From positions 89,032,005 through 89,096,004 of the forward strand of contig CM035165.1 of the NCBI GenBank assembly GCA_020205615.1: 64,000 nucleotides of DNA, given 5' to 3'. The position numbers and the translations under genes are program-made. This stretch comes from Panax quinquefolius (lineage: Eukaryota > Streptophyta > Magnoliopsida > Apiales > Araliaceae). The number at the start of each line of letters is the position of its first letter. The first letter of the stretch is position 1. Below the pieces are notes generated by a model. It made no database searches. It was not told the origin of the DNA and was given only the letters and a program-made list of their open reading frames with translations. Below are positions 33,532-44,679 of this stretch, piece after piece.

Positions 33532-34896
33532 TTAAGGATATTAATTCGTAAAAAAATGATGATTAAAATATTATTTATAATTTAATTCGGGATTATTTTG
33601 TAAAATTGATGTAATTGGAGAAATTAATTTCATATTAATATAAATTATAATTATTAAGTAACTTATAATTGCATTATTATTTTTATTTTTATTAGATCAG
33701 TCGGAGGGAATTTAAGGAGTATATTTAGAATATAAATTTCGGGTATTACATTACTTAATCCAGGTACGGATTCCATACTTTTTTAGCGAGACTCTTTTGT
33801 TTTTGATTTGTTCGTTTCGTTATTCGTTTCGAAATTTAGTATTGTCTCTCATAATTATTCCTTTTCAGTTTATTGTGATAGCTTTGTTTTGGCGTAGTAT
33901 TAGAACTCATATTTGTACTCTTTAGACTAGTGTAGCATGTCTAAATTTTATTTTGATATTTGTAGTGATGTACATGTTAATATAAATTTTGGAGATTTCA
34001 TATTTTTGATTCGGTTCAATTTAACATGTACATATTAGAACCCTTTGTGTTAATATTATGTCGCATGTGTTGTGACGTGATGTTTTTGTTAGAATACCGT
34101 AGGGTATATTTGAGCTATAACCACCTGTGGGGGCACCACAGGAATGTCTTATTGGCATCGAGGCATGACACCTACCGTGGCGATGTGATCAGTCCACGGT
34201 GTCTCCGTTTTGTGCTCCGGTGGGAGTTGGCCATTTGGTGTTTTGTTGTGGGAGGCGTATGGGTCGACCCTAGTTTCTTTTATATTATGTTCTGCGGATT
34301 GGTGATGTTTGTGCCAAACACACCTTCTGATTTTACATGCATTGGATTCGAGGTCCAATGTGTGTGACTTGACTGTGTGGCATTATTTAATTTGCCTGTG
34401 TGACATTATTTGACTTGCCTGTGTGGCAAGGTATATTTCTGTTTTGTTTTGAGCTCGGTATGAAATAACCCCAGCCATTTGCTTCAGCCTATTATTTTGT
34501 TGGATTAGTTTTGTTCGTTATAGTTCAATTCATTAAATTGAGTTAGTTATCTCAGTTCTTTATTTTGTACTCTATATCCGTACTGAGCATTTGGCACATG
34601 TTGTGTTTTTCTTTCGACAGGTAATCAGGGGTATCAAGGGCAAGTGTGACGAGAGCTTCCTTTTATCCAAATGGTTTAAATAGTTTGTTTAAGTTGTGAT
34701 CCAATAGTTTATTTTGGAGTTGTAATAATTATTTTAGATTGTGGTTTGAGTCAGTTTGACATTTATTATGGTCGACTTGTGGTATTTATCAGATATTAAG
34801 ACTATTCTTTTGTGGCTTTGAGCCTTGCTATTAAATTCATCAGTTTTGTTGTGTTTTGAGTAACCTCTCTTTCTATTTCTGAAAGGGGTTGTTACA
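32748..34896 (+). repeat. LTR-like block, unassigned chromovirus type
   Basis: Starts TGTAATACCCGG and ends GGGGTTGTTACA. The right half is GC-richer, with a TACCGTGGCGATGTGATCAG-like stretch (about 34173) and a sequence style I associate with plant gypsy LTRs. No PBS or gag follows and no target duplication was seen, so it is a solo or cut-down LTR. A second possible end, CGGGTATTACA at 33740-33750, is the exact inverse of the start, so the block may be a 1.0-kb unit next to another LTR part. Confidence 0.5.
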
Positions 34897-35158
34897 GGGA
34901 CAATCCGACATTTACCGTATAGAGACATGCAATTATTGAGAGTTACATACATACATAAACAAATCATAAGCAAACAATAGTACTTTATTTGTACAATAAT
35001 GTCAAAATAACTCGAAAGAAATGAAACTATGAAGATTCAGGCCTTTGTAACCCTAAAGCTTTAAAATGGTTCTGCTTATTGTGGTTTGTAAAGACTCCAC
35101 ATATTGCACATTTTCGAAGTGGTTTCTGACCTGCTAATTGTTTGACAACACTTTTCAC

Positions 35159-37140
35159 TCATGTTCTTTTTTTTCGATGCGAACATATTGGATCAAACAC
35201 AAGATCATTGGAAGCAATTGCATCCTTATAATCATCATCATCGGGCAATTCCATAGCGAATCCATTATTGATAACAGGTTGCACATTTTCGTCCGGTCTT
35301 ACTTTCACACCTTCTGCAGGAAAGGTGCGAACAATTTTGTGCTCATGATCTGGCACTTTTAGAACATAATCTGTGGCTTCTTTAGAAGATGGAGCATCCA
35401 ACATAAATCTGATGAATCATTTATGTATATGATTGAATTGAATGATTTATGTCTTAACATAATCTGTTGCAGAGGGGAGAACATACGGGGCTACACCACT
35501 CGTTTTATTAGCATCTTGAGTCCATCGCTTGTGTATCAATTCTTCAGGTATTTGAACCAAGTTCTTTAAAATCAGTAGCCTGAGAATGTGACGGCATATT
35601 GTAATAGAATGTTCAAATTGTTTACAATTACATTTTTCCATCTTGGTATTGATATATTACACAACTATGAAATACCTACGGCTAGATTCAGGATCCATCA
35701 CTTTGAATACCAAATGGGTTTTTGAATCAGGAGTTGACAACTCATGCACCTTTTTTGAAGTTAACTTGTGCAATTTTGTCAGTTCAATTTGAAACCACAG
35801 GAACATCTCCTTGGTATATATCTTAGCTGCATACATCTCTAATGGATCTCCAAAAAGGAATTTTCTTGCATGACTGACTGTCAGATAATCATCTTGTTTC
35901 TCTCTTATGTATTGTTTCTCGATGGCTTTTTGGGACTTTAAAAACAAAATCTCTAATCCCCATGGAAGTGTTTACAAATTCGTCAAAAAAAATGTTTATA
36001 CTTTCACTCCTAGAAGTAGTAGTCATTCTTGCTGCGAAGAAATTTTTTGAATACACCCCAATTCATTTCTCTTTTAATTCATAAAGAGTTTCAACCATTC
36101 TTAATCATGCAGACCGTAGTTTTCAAGCAAAAATTCCATCTGTCCTCAAATTCTTGAATAGTTAAAGACTTAAAACACACAGTAGTTAAAATCTGACTTA
36201 AAAGTAGGATGCGAGGAATAGATATGCTCAAGTTTTTTGGGGAATTTTATGCTAATGTGCCAAGTACACAATGCATGGTGTGTATTAGGAAAAACCTTAG
36301 CAATCACATTCGACATAGCACGATCTTGATCAGTCACAATGGTTATTGGATGTTTATCTTTCATTGCTTCAAGCCATTGCTCAAATAAACATACAAATGT
36401 ATCCTCAGACTCATCGCTCAATAGTGCACACCCAAGCAATATAGAATGATAATGATGATTTACACCGGCGAAAGGAGCAAATGGCATGTAATACTTGTTT
36501 GCTCGGTATGCGGTATCAAACGTAAAAACGTCACCAAAAATTTGACAAGCAACTATTGACCGATAATCTACCCACATAATATATCCAATACGATTATCCA
36601 CGCCTAGTTTTACACTAAAATAAAATCTACTCGAGCTCTCTAGCTGTAACTTTCTCAAGTAATCTATTGTAGCATGTGCATCATTCGCAACGATATTATC
36701 ACGTCTAATGTCTCTAACTATATTTCGCATATCTGTTTCAGAGAAGCCAACATTGCTCATACCTCCTCCCAATGAGCTAAAAACATTCATCATCCTACTT
36801 TGACCAATCCCAACATTATTAAGGGTTTCAATCAAATCCTTGGCAACTCTTGAAATATTTTTGTGTGTTTAAATTTGTGATACTTTGCTTGGGGACACAA
36901 ATTTATGATTTTGATTCAGTTCAAGAGTGGACACAAACCATTTATCTTTACTCATATCATGCACAACATTAAATTTTGCTCTACATTCTGTTCTATCAAT
37001 CGAGTCCCTCCTCCGCTTGCCCTTAACAACATTATTATCTTCATCATCAGTGACAAACTCTTTTTTCTTAACAACCATACTCTCAGCTTTACGTCACTGA
37101 TACAATCTAGAACAAAAGTCTTCAGATCTAAGATGTTTTC
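35159..37140 (-). pseudogene. FAR1-related (FRS) gene, 3' portion
   Basis: Minus-strand pieces run in family order. The end of the FAR1 DNA-binding zinc domain (RTECRAKFNVV ... WFVSTLELNQNHKF, 37078-36869) is followed by the MULE transposase-like domain, 221 clean residues (YIMWVDYRSIVACQIFGDVF, TIVTDQDRAMSNVI, HALCTWHISIKFPKKLEHIY). Then come the SWIM zinc finger CNCKQFEHSITICRHIL (about 35640-35585) and an acidic C-terminus. FAR1 family proteins are transposase-derived nuclear transcription factors in plants. Stops between pieces (some may be introns) and the insertion of element D indicate a pseudogene. Its 5' part is at 47478-47681. Confidence 0.85.
37136..37140. repeat. Left target-site duplication of element D (TTTTC)
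   Basis: Repeated at 47478-47482 directly outside the right end of element D. Confidence 0.93.
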
Positions 37141-39937
37141 TGTAAGACCCCGAAATTTTTTTAAATAAAAAGGAATTTCCTTTATTTATTATTTTGAAAT
37201 AGTAAGGGTTGATTTGATTAATGTGGATAGTTAAGGGTTAAATACGCAAATATTTCAAAATAAGCAAGTGGTTATAAAATATTCATTGTTGTCGGGGAAT
37301 ATTCGTTTGGTCGTGGAATATTAAATACTTTATCGGGGAATATTAAATACGACGTAGCGACCATGTGTGGGCCCCATAACTTGGAAAGCGATTGGATGAA
37401 GAAAGCGACAAATATAAGTTGTTTTTAAATACTACAGCGTAGTTATTCAAGAATTATCTTTGTTGGAATACCGGTGGTTAAAACACACTAATACGCGTTG
37501 TTGAGCGGTAGCTGCGGTATTGCACCAATTATTGATTCTTACGTAAGAAGGCACTACTCAATAATGGTTACGGTAATTCTTATTCGATATTTTATTGAGT
37601 TAATAATTCTTTGCGTTGATATTTTATATTCTTTGTTGTTTGATAATTGTCATTACACGATATTTTTCATTATCGAAGCAATAATTCATATTATCGAATA
37701 ATATTATTAGATAACATTATTGGCAATGTCTAGAAAGTTACATCTAAGGAGAGGTTTGGTCATCTAGCTGCTTTGTGATGAAGAAATTCTTATTGGAAAG
37801 CCCCTCTTTCAGGAACCCGCCTGGTTGTCAATATTGTGATTACGTAATATTATTTGTGAATAATTAATTATTGATTTATATGATGAGGAAAATATTGATT
37901 TTATGTGGATATAGATGGAGAAAATTTTTAAAATGACAATTGTTGAAAATTAATATTTTATCTTTTACGATAAAATAATTCATTTAAATATATTATTTTA
38001 ATATATATATTAACGGTGATATTTTTACAATGAATGTGGGATATATGAGTATATGAGGAGGAAGAGTATTTTGTGGCATTAAATGTTTAACAAATGTTTT
38101 TGTGTGTTGGTGGACACAATTATTGACGAAATTTGATTATAGCTTGTAAAATCACCCGTTTGTGGATTTCGGTCAATTTCTATTTGGAATTTGGAAAAAC
38201 TTTCTTCTGCAAAGTTGTAGAGAATTGAATTTCCTATAAAACTCATGAGATTCGAATTTTCTGATGAAAGGGCTATTTATTATGAATTATTGAAGTTAGA
38301 AAGCTCAAAATAATTGATTTTTGGGAGTTTAAGTTATTTTTGTTAAGAAAAACGTTTTTTGTATTTTTTGGACATCATTAACATGTGTGGCTGGTGTTTT
38401 GACCAAAAGGTGGGCTAAGGAAAATTTGTATAATTATATTAATATTATATTAAATTTTACGCTTTTGGTGTTCTAAGCATTTTCCTATAAATAGGGTCTT
38501 AGGTTAGAATTGAAAATCACACGAAGCTGAAGTTTTCTCTATTTCTCTCTCGATATTTTGAGCGTATTCTTGTGAGTATTTTGAGTATACTTTGAGTATT
38601 GCTAGGCGGTGCAAGTTCCCTTGACCTTATACCCGGTATTCCAAATTTAGAAATCTTAATCTTTCGAGGTAAGGGATATTATTTTTTTTGTAATGATATT
38701 ATTTCTTCAATATCATTATCTTTGAAATGTTGATCTGAAGTTTTTATCAAATTTGGAACTTTTTCATGTATGGGGTTACTATTCATGGGTTCTTATTCAT
38801 GAGTCTTATTCACGAGTTCTTATTAAGCGAGTTCTTATTCAATGAGTTCTTATTCACGAGTACTATTCATGAAAGCGTGAAGATGTTTTGTGGAATTTCT
38901 ATCTTTTGGTGTGGGAGTTACTATTCACGTATCGACATTATTCACGTATATCTGACTATTCACGTATCTAAGACTATTCATAGAAAAATAAAATTTTTTC
39001 TTTTTGTCCAAAATATCTATTACGGATACTAGCTCGATTGTATCCATGTTTTGATCATTCTTGAATTTTACACCACTATGATTATTTTTGAGGTATTTTG
39101 GGCGTGGATAAAACCAAGTACGAATCCTTAATCCTTAATCCTTGTCATTTTGTTTCTTTGGATTCGTTTCTTTAAAAAATATTTTCATCATCCTCGGTCT
39201 TAAATGATGATATTATGGAATATCTTTGGCTGTAGTGCAAAGATGAATGATTTCTTAAGAATATCTTTGGCACAGTAGTGCAAAGATGAATGATTTCTGA
39301 AGAATATCTTTGGCACATGTAGTGCAAAGATGAGCAGTGTTTAAATGAACATGACCCGGTGATGAATATCTTTGGCACCTGTGTGCAAAGATGAATATTT
39401 GATTCGGATGTATATTGATTGATGTTACGGGGGATAAAAGATAGAGCGATGAACTTTTAAATTCATACATAGAAGATAGTAGTTTGCATTCTCTACTTAA
39501 CTCTTCTAATGAATTATTATTTCATTGCGAATATTGATTTTAAAGTTTGTTGTCTATTGTATTCTATTAGATTTTTCCTGTTGAAGACTAACGATAATTT
39601 GTTGTATATTATCTTAGTCATAATATTCTTTCTTGAGCTAGTTGAGCTCACCCTTTTTCCTTTTGTTCCATTTTTCTCTCGAGGCGAGAATATAAGCGAG
39701 TGCGAGTCGGGTATGGAATGAAGGTTTTAGAAAGGATTGTTTAGTAGTCCTCACCATTTTTGTAAAATAATGTATCGATAAATGTGATGAGGATTTATTT
39801 GAGTATAGATATTGTCAGAAGATAATATTTGTATTCAAACTCACGATTTCTTGTTGTAATAATAAAGTTGTAGTTGTTTACATACCATGTATTGACAACT
39901 CGAATAGGTGATGTATACCTATTTTGGGGGCGTCATG
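37141..39937 (+). repeat. 5' LTR of element D
   Basis: Starts TGTAAGACCCCGAAATTTTT and ends near GGGGGCGTCATG before GAGTTGGTATC. TATAAATAG is at 38486-38494 and the donor-like GAGGTAAGG at about 38666. Four GAATATCTTTGGC...GTGCAAAGATGA units lie at about 39208-39395. Nearly the same as 44680-47477. Confidence 0.92.
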
Positions 39938-40124
39938 AGTTGGTATCGAGCTTTGGGATATGATCTCTGGCGGAGATTGGGGAATAGAACTAGGAGGGGA
40001 GAGGCGAGTAAATCCTTCGCTAGTGTGTCCTACCTAAGCTTATTTGTTAGTTGGTCAAGTATATAGGGATATTATATGATATATTGATGTCCTTAATTAA
40101 CCCTTGTTTTATGGTGATTTGAGA
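39938..40124 (+). other. PBS and leader of element D
   Basis: TTGGTATCGAGC follows the LTR: the tRNA-Met PBS with CAG reduced to CG, as in element C. Leader up to the gag ATG at 40125. Confidence 0.75.
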
Positions 40125-41335
40125 ATGTCGATTGAGAATATTATGATGGAGTAAATGAGACCGTGGAGATGCTCAGTATTTACCAGCGAGGAGAACGTGC
40201 AATGGTGGCAATGTACCTCCTGTGAACAACACCGTTGAAGCGAGATGATGAGCGAGGGATGTTTAGAAGTTTTTTTGCAGTTCATGCAAAATCGCAGACG
40301 AGGGAAACTCGTGTTCAAAATCTGGAGGAAATGATAGCAATTCACGGGTTGTCACAAACCAAGCGATTCAAAGAGTTGGGACCACGAATTTAAGGAAAGC
40401 GGATCCGATCATGGCGGAAGCATGGGTCAAACAAATTACCAAGATATTCGATGTCTTGGGATGCACGGAGAACAGAAGGTTCCATTCGCCACCTTTATGT
40501 TCCGTGGCGAGGCGGATCATCTTGGTGGGAGTCGTGAAGCGCACCCATCCGTACCCTTTTCGGCATGTCTTGGGAGGCGTTTGAAGCTATTTAATGACAA
40601 ATACTTTCACGAAAGTGTTCGTCGTATGAAGGAAGTGGAGTTCATCGATTGGAACAAAACAACATGGCGGTGTCTCGATGCGAGGCAAAGTTTGCGAGTT
40701 ATCGAGTTTGCACCTCATTTGGTGGAGAATGAGGAGCGTATGTACGCGGATGTTTCTTAGAGGTTTGAAACCCAGTATCGTCAATTATCTCATTTCTCAT
40801 AAATTTTCTCTTTATTGGATGTTATAAATGAGGCTCAATTATTAGAAGCGAGATAACGAAATACGGTCATTTGAGGACCACAACAGGATCGTATCGAGAT
40901 AGCGATCAGCAGAATAATGATAACCTACGGAGAAAGAAAAGCAGGCGGATGAAATGGTAACCACTCTGGTGGTAATCATGGCCGTGAAAATAGAAGAAGC
41001 GAGTCGGGGAGATTTTAAAAGAGGAGATTTTAACGACCATATGAAGATGGCAGTCTTGCGTGACAAGCTCGGTTCTAAGGGAGGAGAAACGACCACCGGT
41101 CATATATGCTACAAATGCGGAAAAGAGGGACATATCGATCAAAGCGCCTAACTGATTCAAGGTATGCTATAATTGTGGAAAGGAAGGACATATCGCTCGA
41201 GATTGATACGAAAGGCGAAACCGAGTTCGTGAGGACGGTGACTCAAAAGACGTCCCGAGAAAAGTCAAAGTCAACAATTTAGGAAGAGCATTTTGTTGTG
41301 ATTGGTCATAATCGAGGAACCCAAACGAGGTGATC
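40125..41335 (+). pseudogene. gag of element D
   Basis: Begins at ATGTCGATTGAGAAT. Readable parts are QITKIFDVLG-like wording at about 40435, KVPFATFMFRGEADHLGGSR (about 40476) and NDKYFHESVRRMKEVEFIDW (about 40592). The first zinc knuckle ICYKCGKEGHIDQ (about 41104-41142) is intact, the second (CYNCGKEGHIA-like, about 41165) is followed by frame changes. Pieces lie in several frames. It encodes capsid and nucleocapsid. Confidence 0.8.
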
Positions 41336-41850
41336 ACGGGTAAGCTATTTATAAATTCTTGCGAAGTTTATACCTTACTTGATCTGGGTGCTACCCATTC
41401 ATTTATCTCTCTGCACGTGTGCTCAACGTTTAAACTTGACTCAGGAGAAATTAGACTTTGACCTATCTGTGGAAACTCAGTTAGGAGAAACTTTCATCAC
41501 ATCCTTTGTTTATAAATCTTGTTTGATTCAAGTTGGCACCATTACCTTACTGTTGACCTTATCTCTTTAAAGATACTTGCTTTTGATGTGATTTTAGGGA
41601 TTGATTGGTTAACTACTCATCATGCCAAAATTGATTGTTTTCGTAAGGTTGTTAGTTTTCATATTCCTAACCAACTTTGTTATGCAATTCAAGCAACTAA
41701 ACCATTAAAATCGATCATTGTCATATCTAATCATAAAGCTATTCGTTTATTAAAAAGCGGATGTCAAGCTTTCTTAGCCCATGTTATGGATTTGAATAAA
41801 GACACGTCAAATTTGAATGATATTCTGTTGTTATTGACTTTCTGACGTAT
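41336..41850 (+). pseudogene. Aspartic protease of element D
   Basis: Aligns with F 26222-26686. The active-site DTGSTH of F is read here as DLGATH (about 41380), removing the catalytic Thr. Later parts VDLISLKILAFDVILGIDWL and HHAKIDCFRKVVSFHI (41519-41845) are clean. It is therefore probably inactive, unless the change is a sequence error. Confidence 0.78.
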
Positions 41851-42560
41851 TTCGAAGAACTTCCGGTGCCTACCCCGAGCGTGAAGTTGAATTCTTTATT
41901 GATCTTGAACACAGTACAAAGCCCATTTCTAAAACCCCATATCGAATGGCTCTATTGAACCCAGGAGTTAAAGGTCCAACTACGAGGAATTGTTGGACAT
42001 CGATTTCATTCGTCTAGTACATCTCCTTGGGGTGCTCTGTTTTATTCGTAAAAAGAAGAAAGGCGGGAGTATATGCGACTTTGTATTGACTATCGGGAAT
42101 TGAACCATGTCACCATCAAGAATAGGTATCCTCTACCTCGTATTGATGACTTGTTTGACCGATTCTGAAGGCACAATTCTTTTCAAAAATCGATCTTAGA
42201 TTCGGATATCATCATTTGAAGATTAAAAGCGAGGATATTCAAGCGCGCCTTGAGAACTTCGGTATGGGCATTATGAATTCTTAGTCGTGTCTTTCGGACT
42301 AACTAATGCTCTGCTGCTTTCATGGATATGATGAACCAGAGTATTCAAGGAATATTTGGATCAATTCGTTTGTTGTCTTTATTGATGACATTCTCATATA
42401 TTCCAAAAGCCGTGAAGATCATGAGCACCATTTGAAATTTGGTACTCAAAGGCTTCGTGAAAACCAACTATATGCCAAATTGAAGAAATGTGAGTTCGGC
42501 TTGAGGAAGTAGCATTCCTTGGGCGCGCGTGGTGTCGAAACATGGAGTATCTGTTGATCC
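41851..42560 (+). pseudogene. Reverse transcriptase of element D
   Basis: The stretch opens with a [12 protein letters not shown] version of the RT start (about 41935), then an [20 protein letters not shown] reading (about 42073). The catalytic [20 protein letters not shown] is at about 42368-42425. Frame changes near 42165 and 42240 break it. Confidence 0.78.
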
Positions 42561-43200
42561 GTGAAGATTGAAGCAATCAAAGTTAGGAGCAACCAAAGTC
42601 GGTGGTGAAATCACGTAGTTTTTGGGCTTATTTGGTTATTATCGGAGATTCGTGGAAGGGTTTTCTCGAATCGTTACTTCATTAACCCAAACTAACTCGG
42701 AAGGATACAAAATTCGTTTGGAGTGAAGAATGCGAGAAGAGTTTCCAAGAGCTTAAGAGGAGACTTATTTTGGCACCTATTCTAACAATACCATCGGTTC
42801 GGATGGATTTGTTATCTCTGACGATGCTTCGAGCAAAGGGTTAGGATGTGTTCTCATGCAAGCGTGGGAAAGTCATAGCCTATGCCTCATGACAACAAAG
42901 AGTATGAGAGGAATTATCCTACTCATGATCTAGAGTTAGCGGTGATCGTTCGCTAAAGAGATATGGAGGCACTATCTATATGGGGAGAAAGTGGAGATAT
43001 ATTCGGACCATAAAAGCCTTAAATATTTCTTCACTCAAAAAGAACTCAACATCTTGGCAATGACGTTGGCTCGAACTATTGAAGACTACGACCACACTAT
43101 TGATACCATCACGGTAAAGCGAGCGTGGTAGGCGGCGCATTGAGTAGAAGATCATATGCGAGGAACGAGTGCGATGATGTCAAGTATCGCGTAGAGCCAA
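42561..43200 (+). pseudogene. RNase H of element D
   Basis: The connector near 42600-42760 (ITSLTQTNSE-like, KSFQELKRRL-like) and the later HKSLKYFFTQKELNI stretch (about 43011) match F. Several frame breaks. It ends in a shifted version of the ADALSRRS motif near 43125-43155. Confidence 0.72.
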
Positions 43201-44100
43201 CTTTAATAGAAAAAGTTAAGGTTACTCGAGCCACCCGGGCCGAGGTGATGCGTATGAAGAAGAAAGTACAAGAAGGAGCTATTCTAAGCGAGAATTGATG
43301 AAGAAGGAATACTTGAGTCCACTCTAGACTTTGTGTTCCTAACGACTCGATTTGAAGTACAAGATTATGATGGAGGCACACAATCGCCATTTGCAATCCA
43401 TCTGGAAGTACTAAAATGTATCGTGATCTTGACATACATTTTGGTGGAACAATATGAAGAGAGAGATTGCAAAGTTTATCTCGATGTGTTTAACTTGCTT
43501 AGCGTGTAAAAGCGGAGCATCTTGTACCTAAAGGGTCCGTTGCAACCACTTGAGATTAGGAATGGAAGTGGGAACACATTACTATGGATTTCGTTTACGG
43601 GTCTTCCTACGGTTTCTCAAGGCATCAATGCTATTTGGGTTATTGTTGATAGATTAACCAAGTACGCTCATTTCTTGCCGTCACGGAGACTTATTCCTTG
43701 AGCGTCTTGCTAGTATATACGTGAATGAGATTGTGAGGTTGCATGGCATACTGTATCCATAGTTTGGGATCGTGACCCAAGATTCACTTCAAGATTTTGG
43801 GTTAGCTTGCAAAAAGCTATGGGCGCGGATTTGCGATTTAGTTTGGCATACCATCCCCAAAGCGGACGGACAATCGAGAGGACTATTGAAACTCTTGAAG
43901 ATCTATTAAGACTACTGTGTCCTAGACTTCAAGGGTAGTTGGGATAAGTATTTACCATTGGTGGAATTCTCCTACAACAAGCGGTTATCGAGCAAGTATA
44001 GGTGTGGCTCCATTTGAAGCATTATATGGGCGAAAATATGTCGTTCTCAATATGTTGGGATGAGGTGGGTGAAGCAACATTGTTGGGACCCGAGAGTTAA
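43201..44100 (+). pseudogene. Integrase core of element D
   Basis: Parallels F 28201-29102: the CLTC-like zinc end near 43490, then [17 protein letters not shown] (about 43630-43682), and the HPQSGRTIERT-like catalytic E region near 43853-43885. Fragments occur in different frames. Confidence 0.75.
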
Positions 44101-44670
44101 TACGTATGACTCTGAAAAGATCCAAATGATTCGACAACGTATACAAGCGGCACAAGATCGACAAAAGAGTTATGCGGATCTTCATCGAAAGGGACGTGGA
44201 ATTTAATGTAGGGGATCATGTATTGTTGCGAGTTGCTCCATGGAAGGGAGTTACAAGATTTGGGAAGAGAGGAAAGCTCAATCCACGATTTATTGGTCCA
44301 TTTCAAATTCTTGGACCGAGTAGGAAATGTAGCCTATAGACTTGCGTTACCTCCGAATATGTCTCGTGTTCATAATGTGTTTCATATATCATGTACTTAA
44401 GTAAATATGTGAAAGACCCGAACCACGTTATTGAGTTAGAAGCAGGACGAGATAGTAGAAGACTTAACGTATGAGGAGGTACTGTCAAGATCTTGGATAG
44501 GAAGGAGCATGTCCTACGCCATGAAAGGTCATACCACAAGTTAAAGTTTTGTGGAGGAATCATGCTATAGAGGAAATGACACAGGAGTTGGAAGCGGAAA
44601 TGAAAGCGAGGTATCCTCACCTTTTCAAAACACGAATGCGTACATCAATTTCGAGGACGAAATTTCATAA
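44101..44670 (+). pseudogene. Integrase C-terminus and chromodomain of element D
   Basis: Contains RQKSYADLHRKG-like wording (about 44159), LLRVAPWKGVTRFGKRGKLN (about 44224), FLDRVGNVAYRLALPPNMSR (about 44308-44367) and the chromodomain end MWRNHAIEEMTQELEAEMKA then RYPHLF (44549-44625). Frame changes near 44310 and 44395. Confidence 0.8.
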
Positions 44671-44679
44671 GGAGGAGGT
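44671..44679 (+). other. Polypurine tract of element D
   Basis: GGAGGAGGT directly before TGTAAGACCCC. Confidence 0.75.

Noticed and set aside
34026..34367. 113-codon + strand frame in the LTR-like block
   Set aside because: No recognisable domain; lies in a GC-richer LTR segment and looks like chance.
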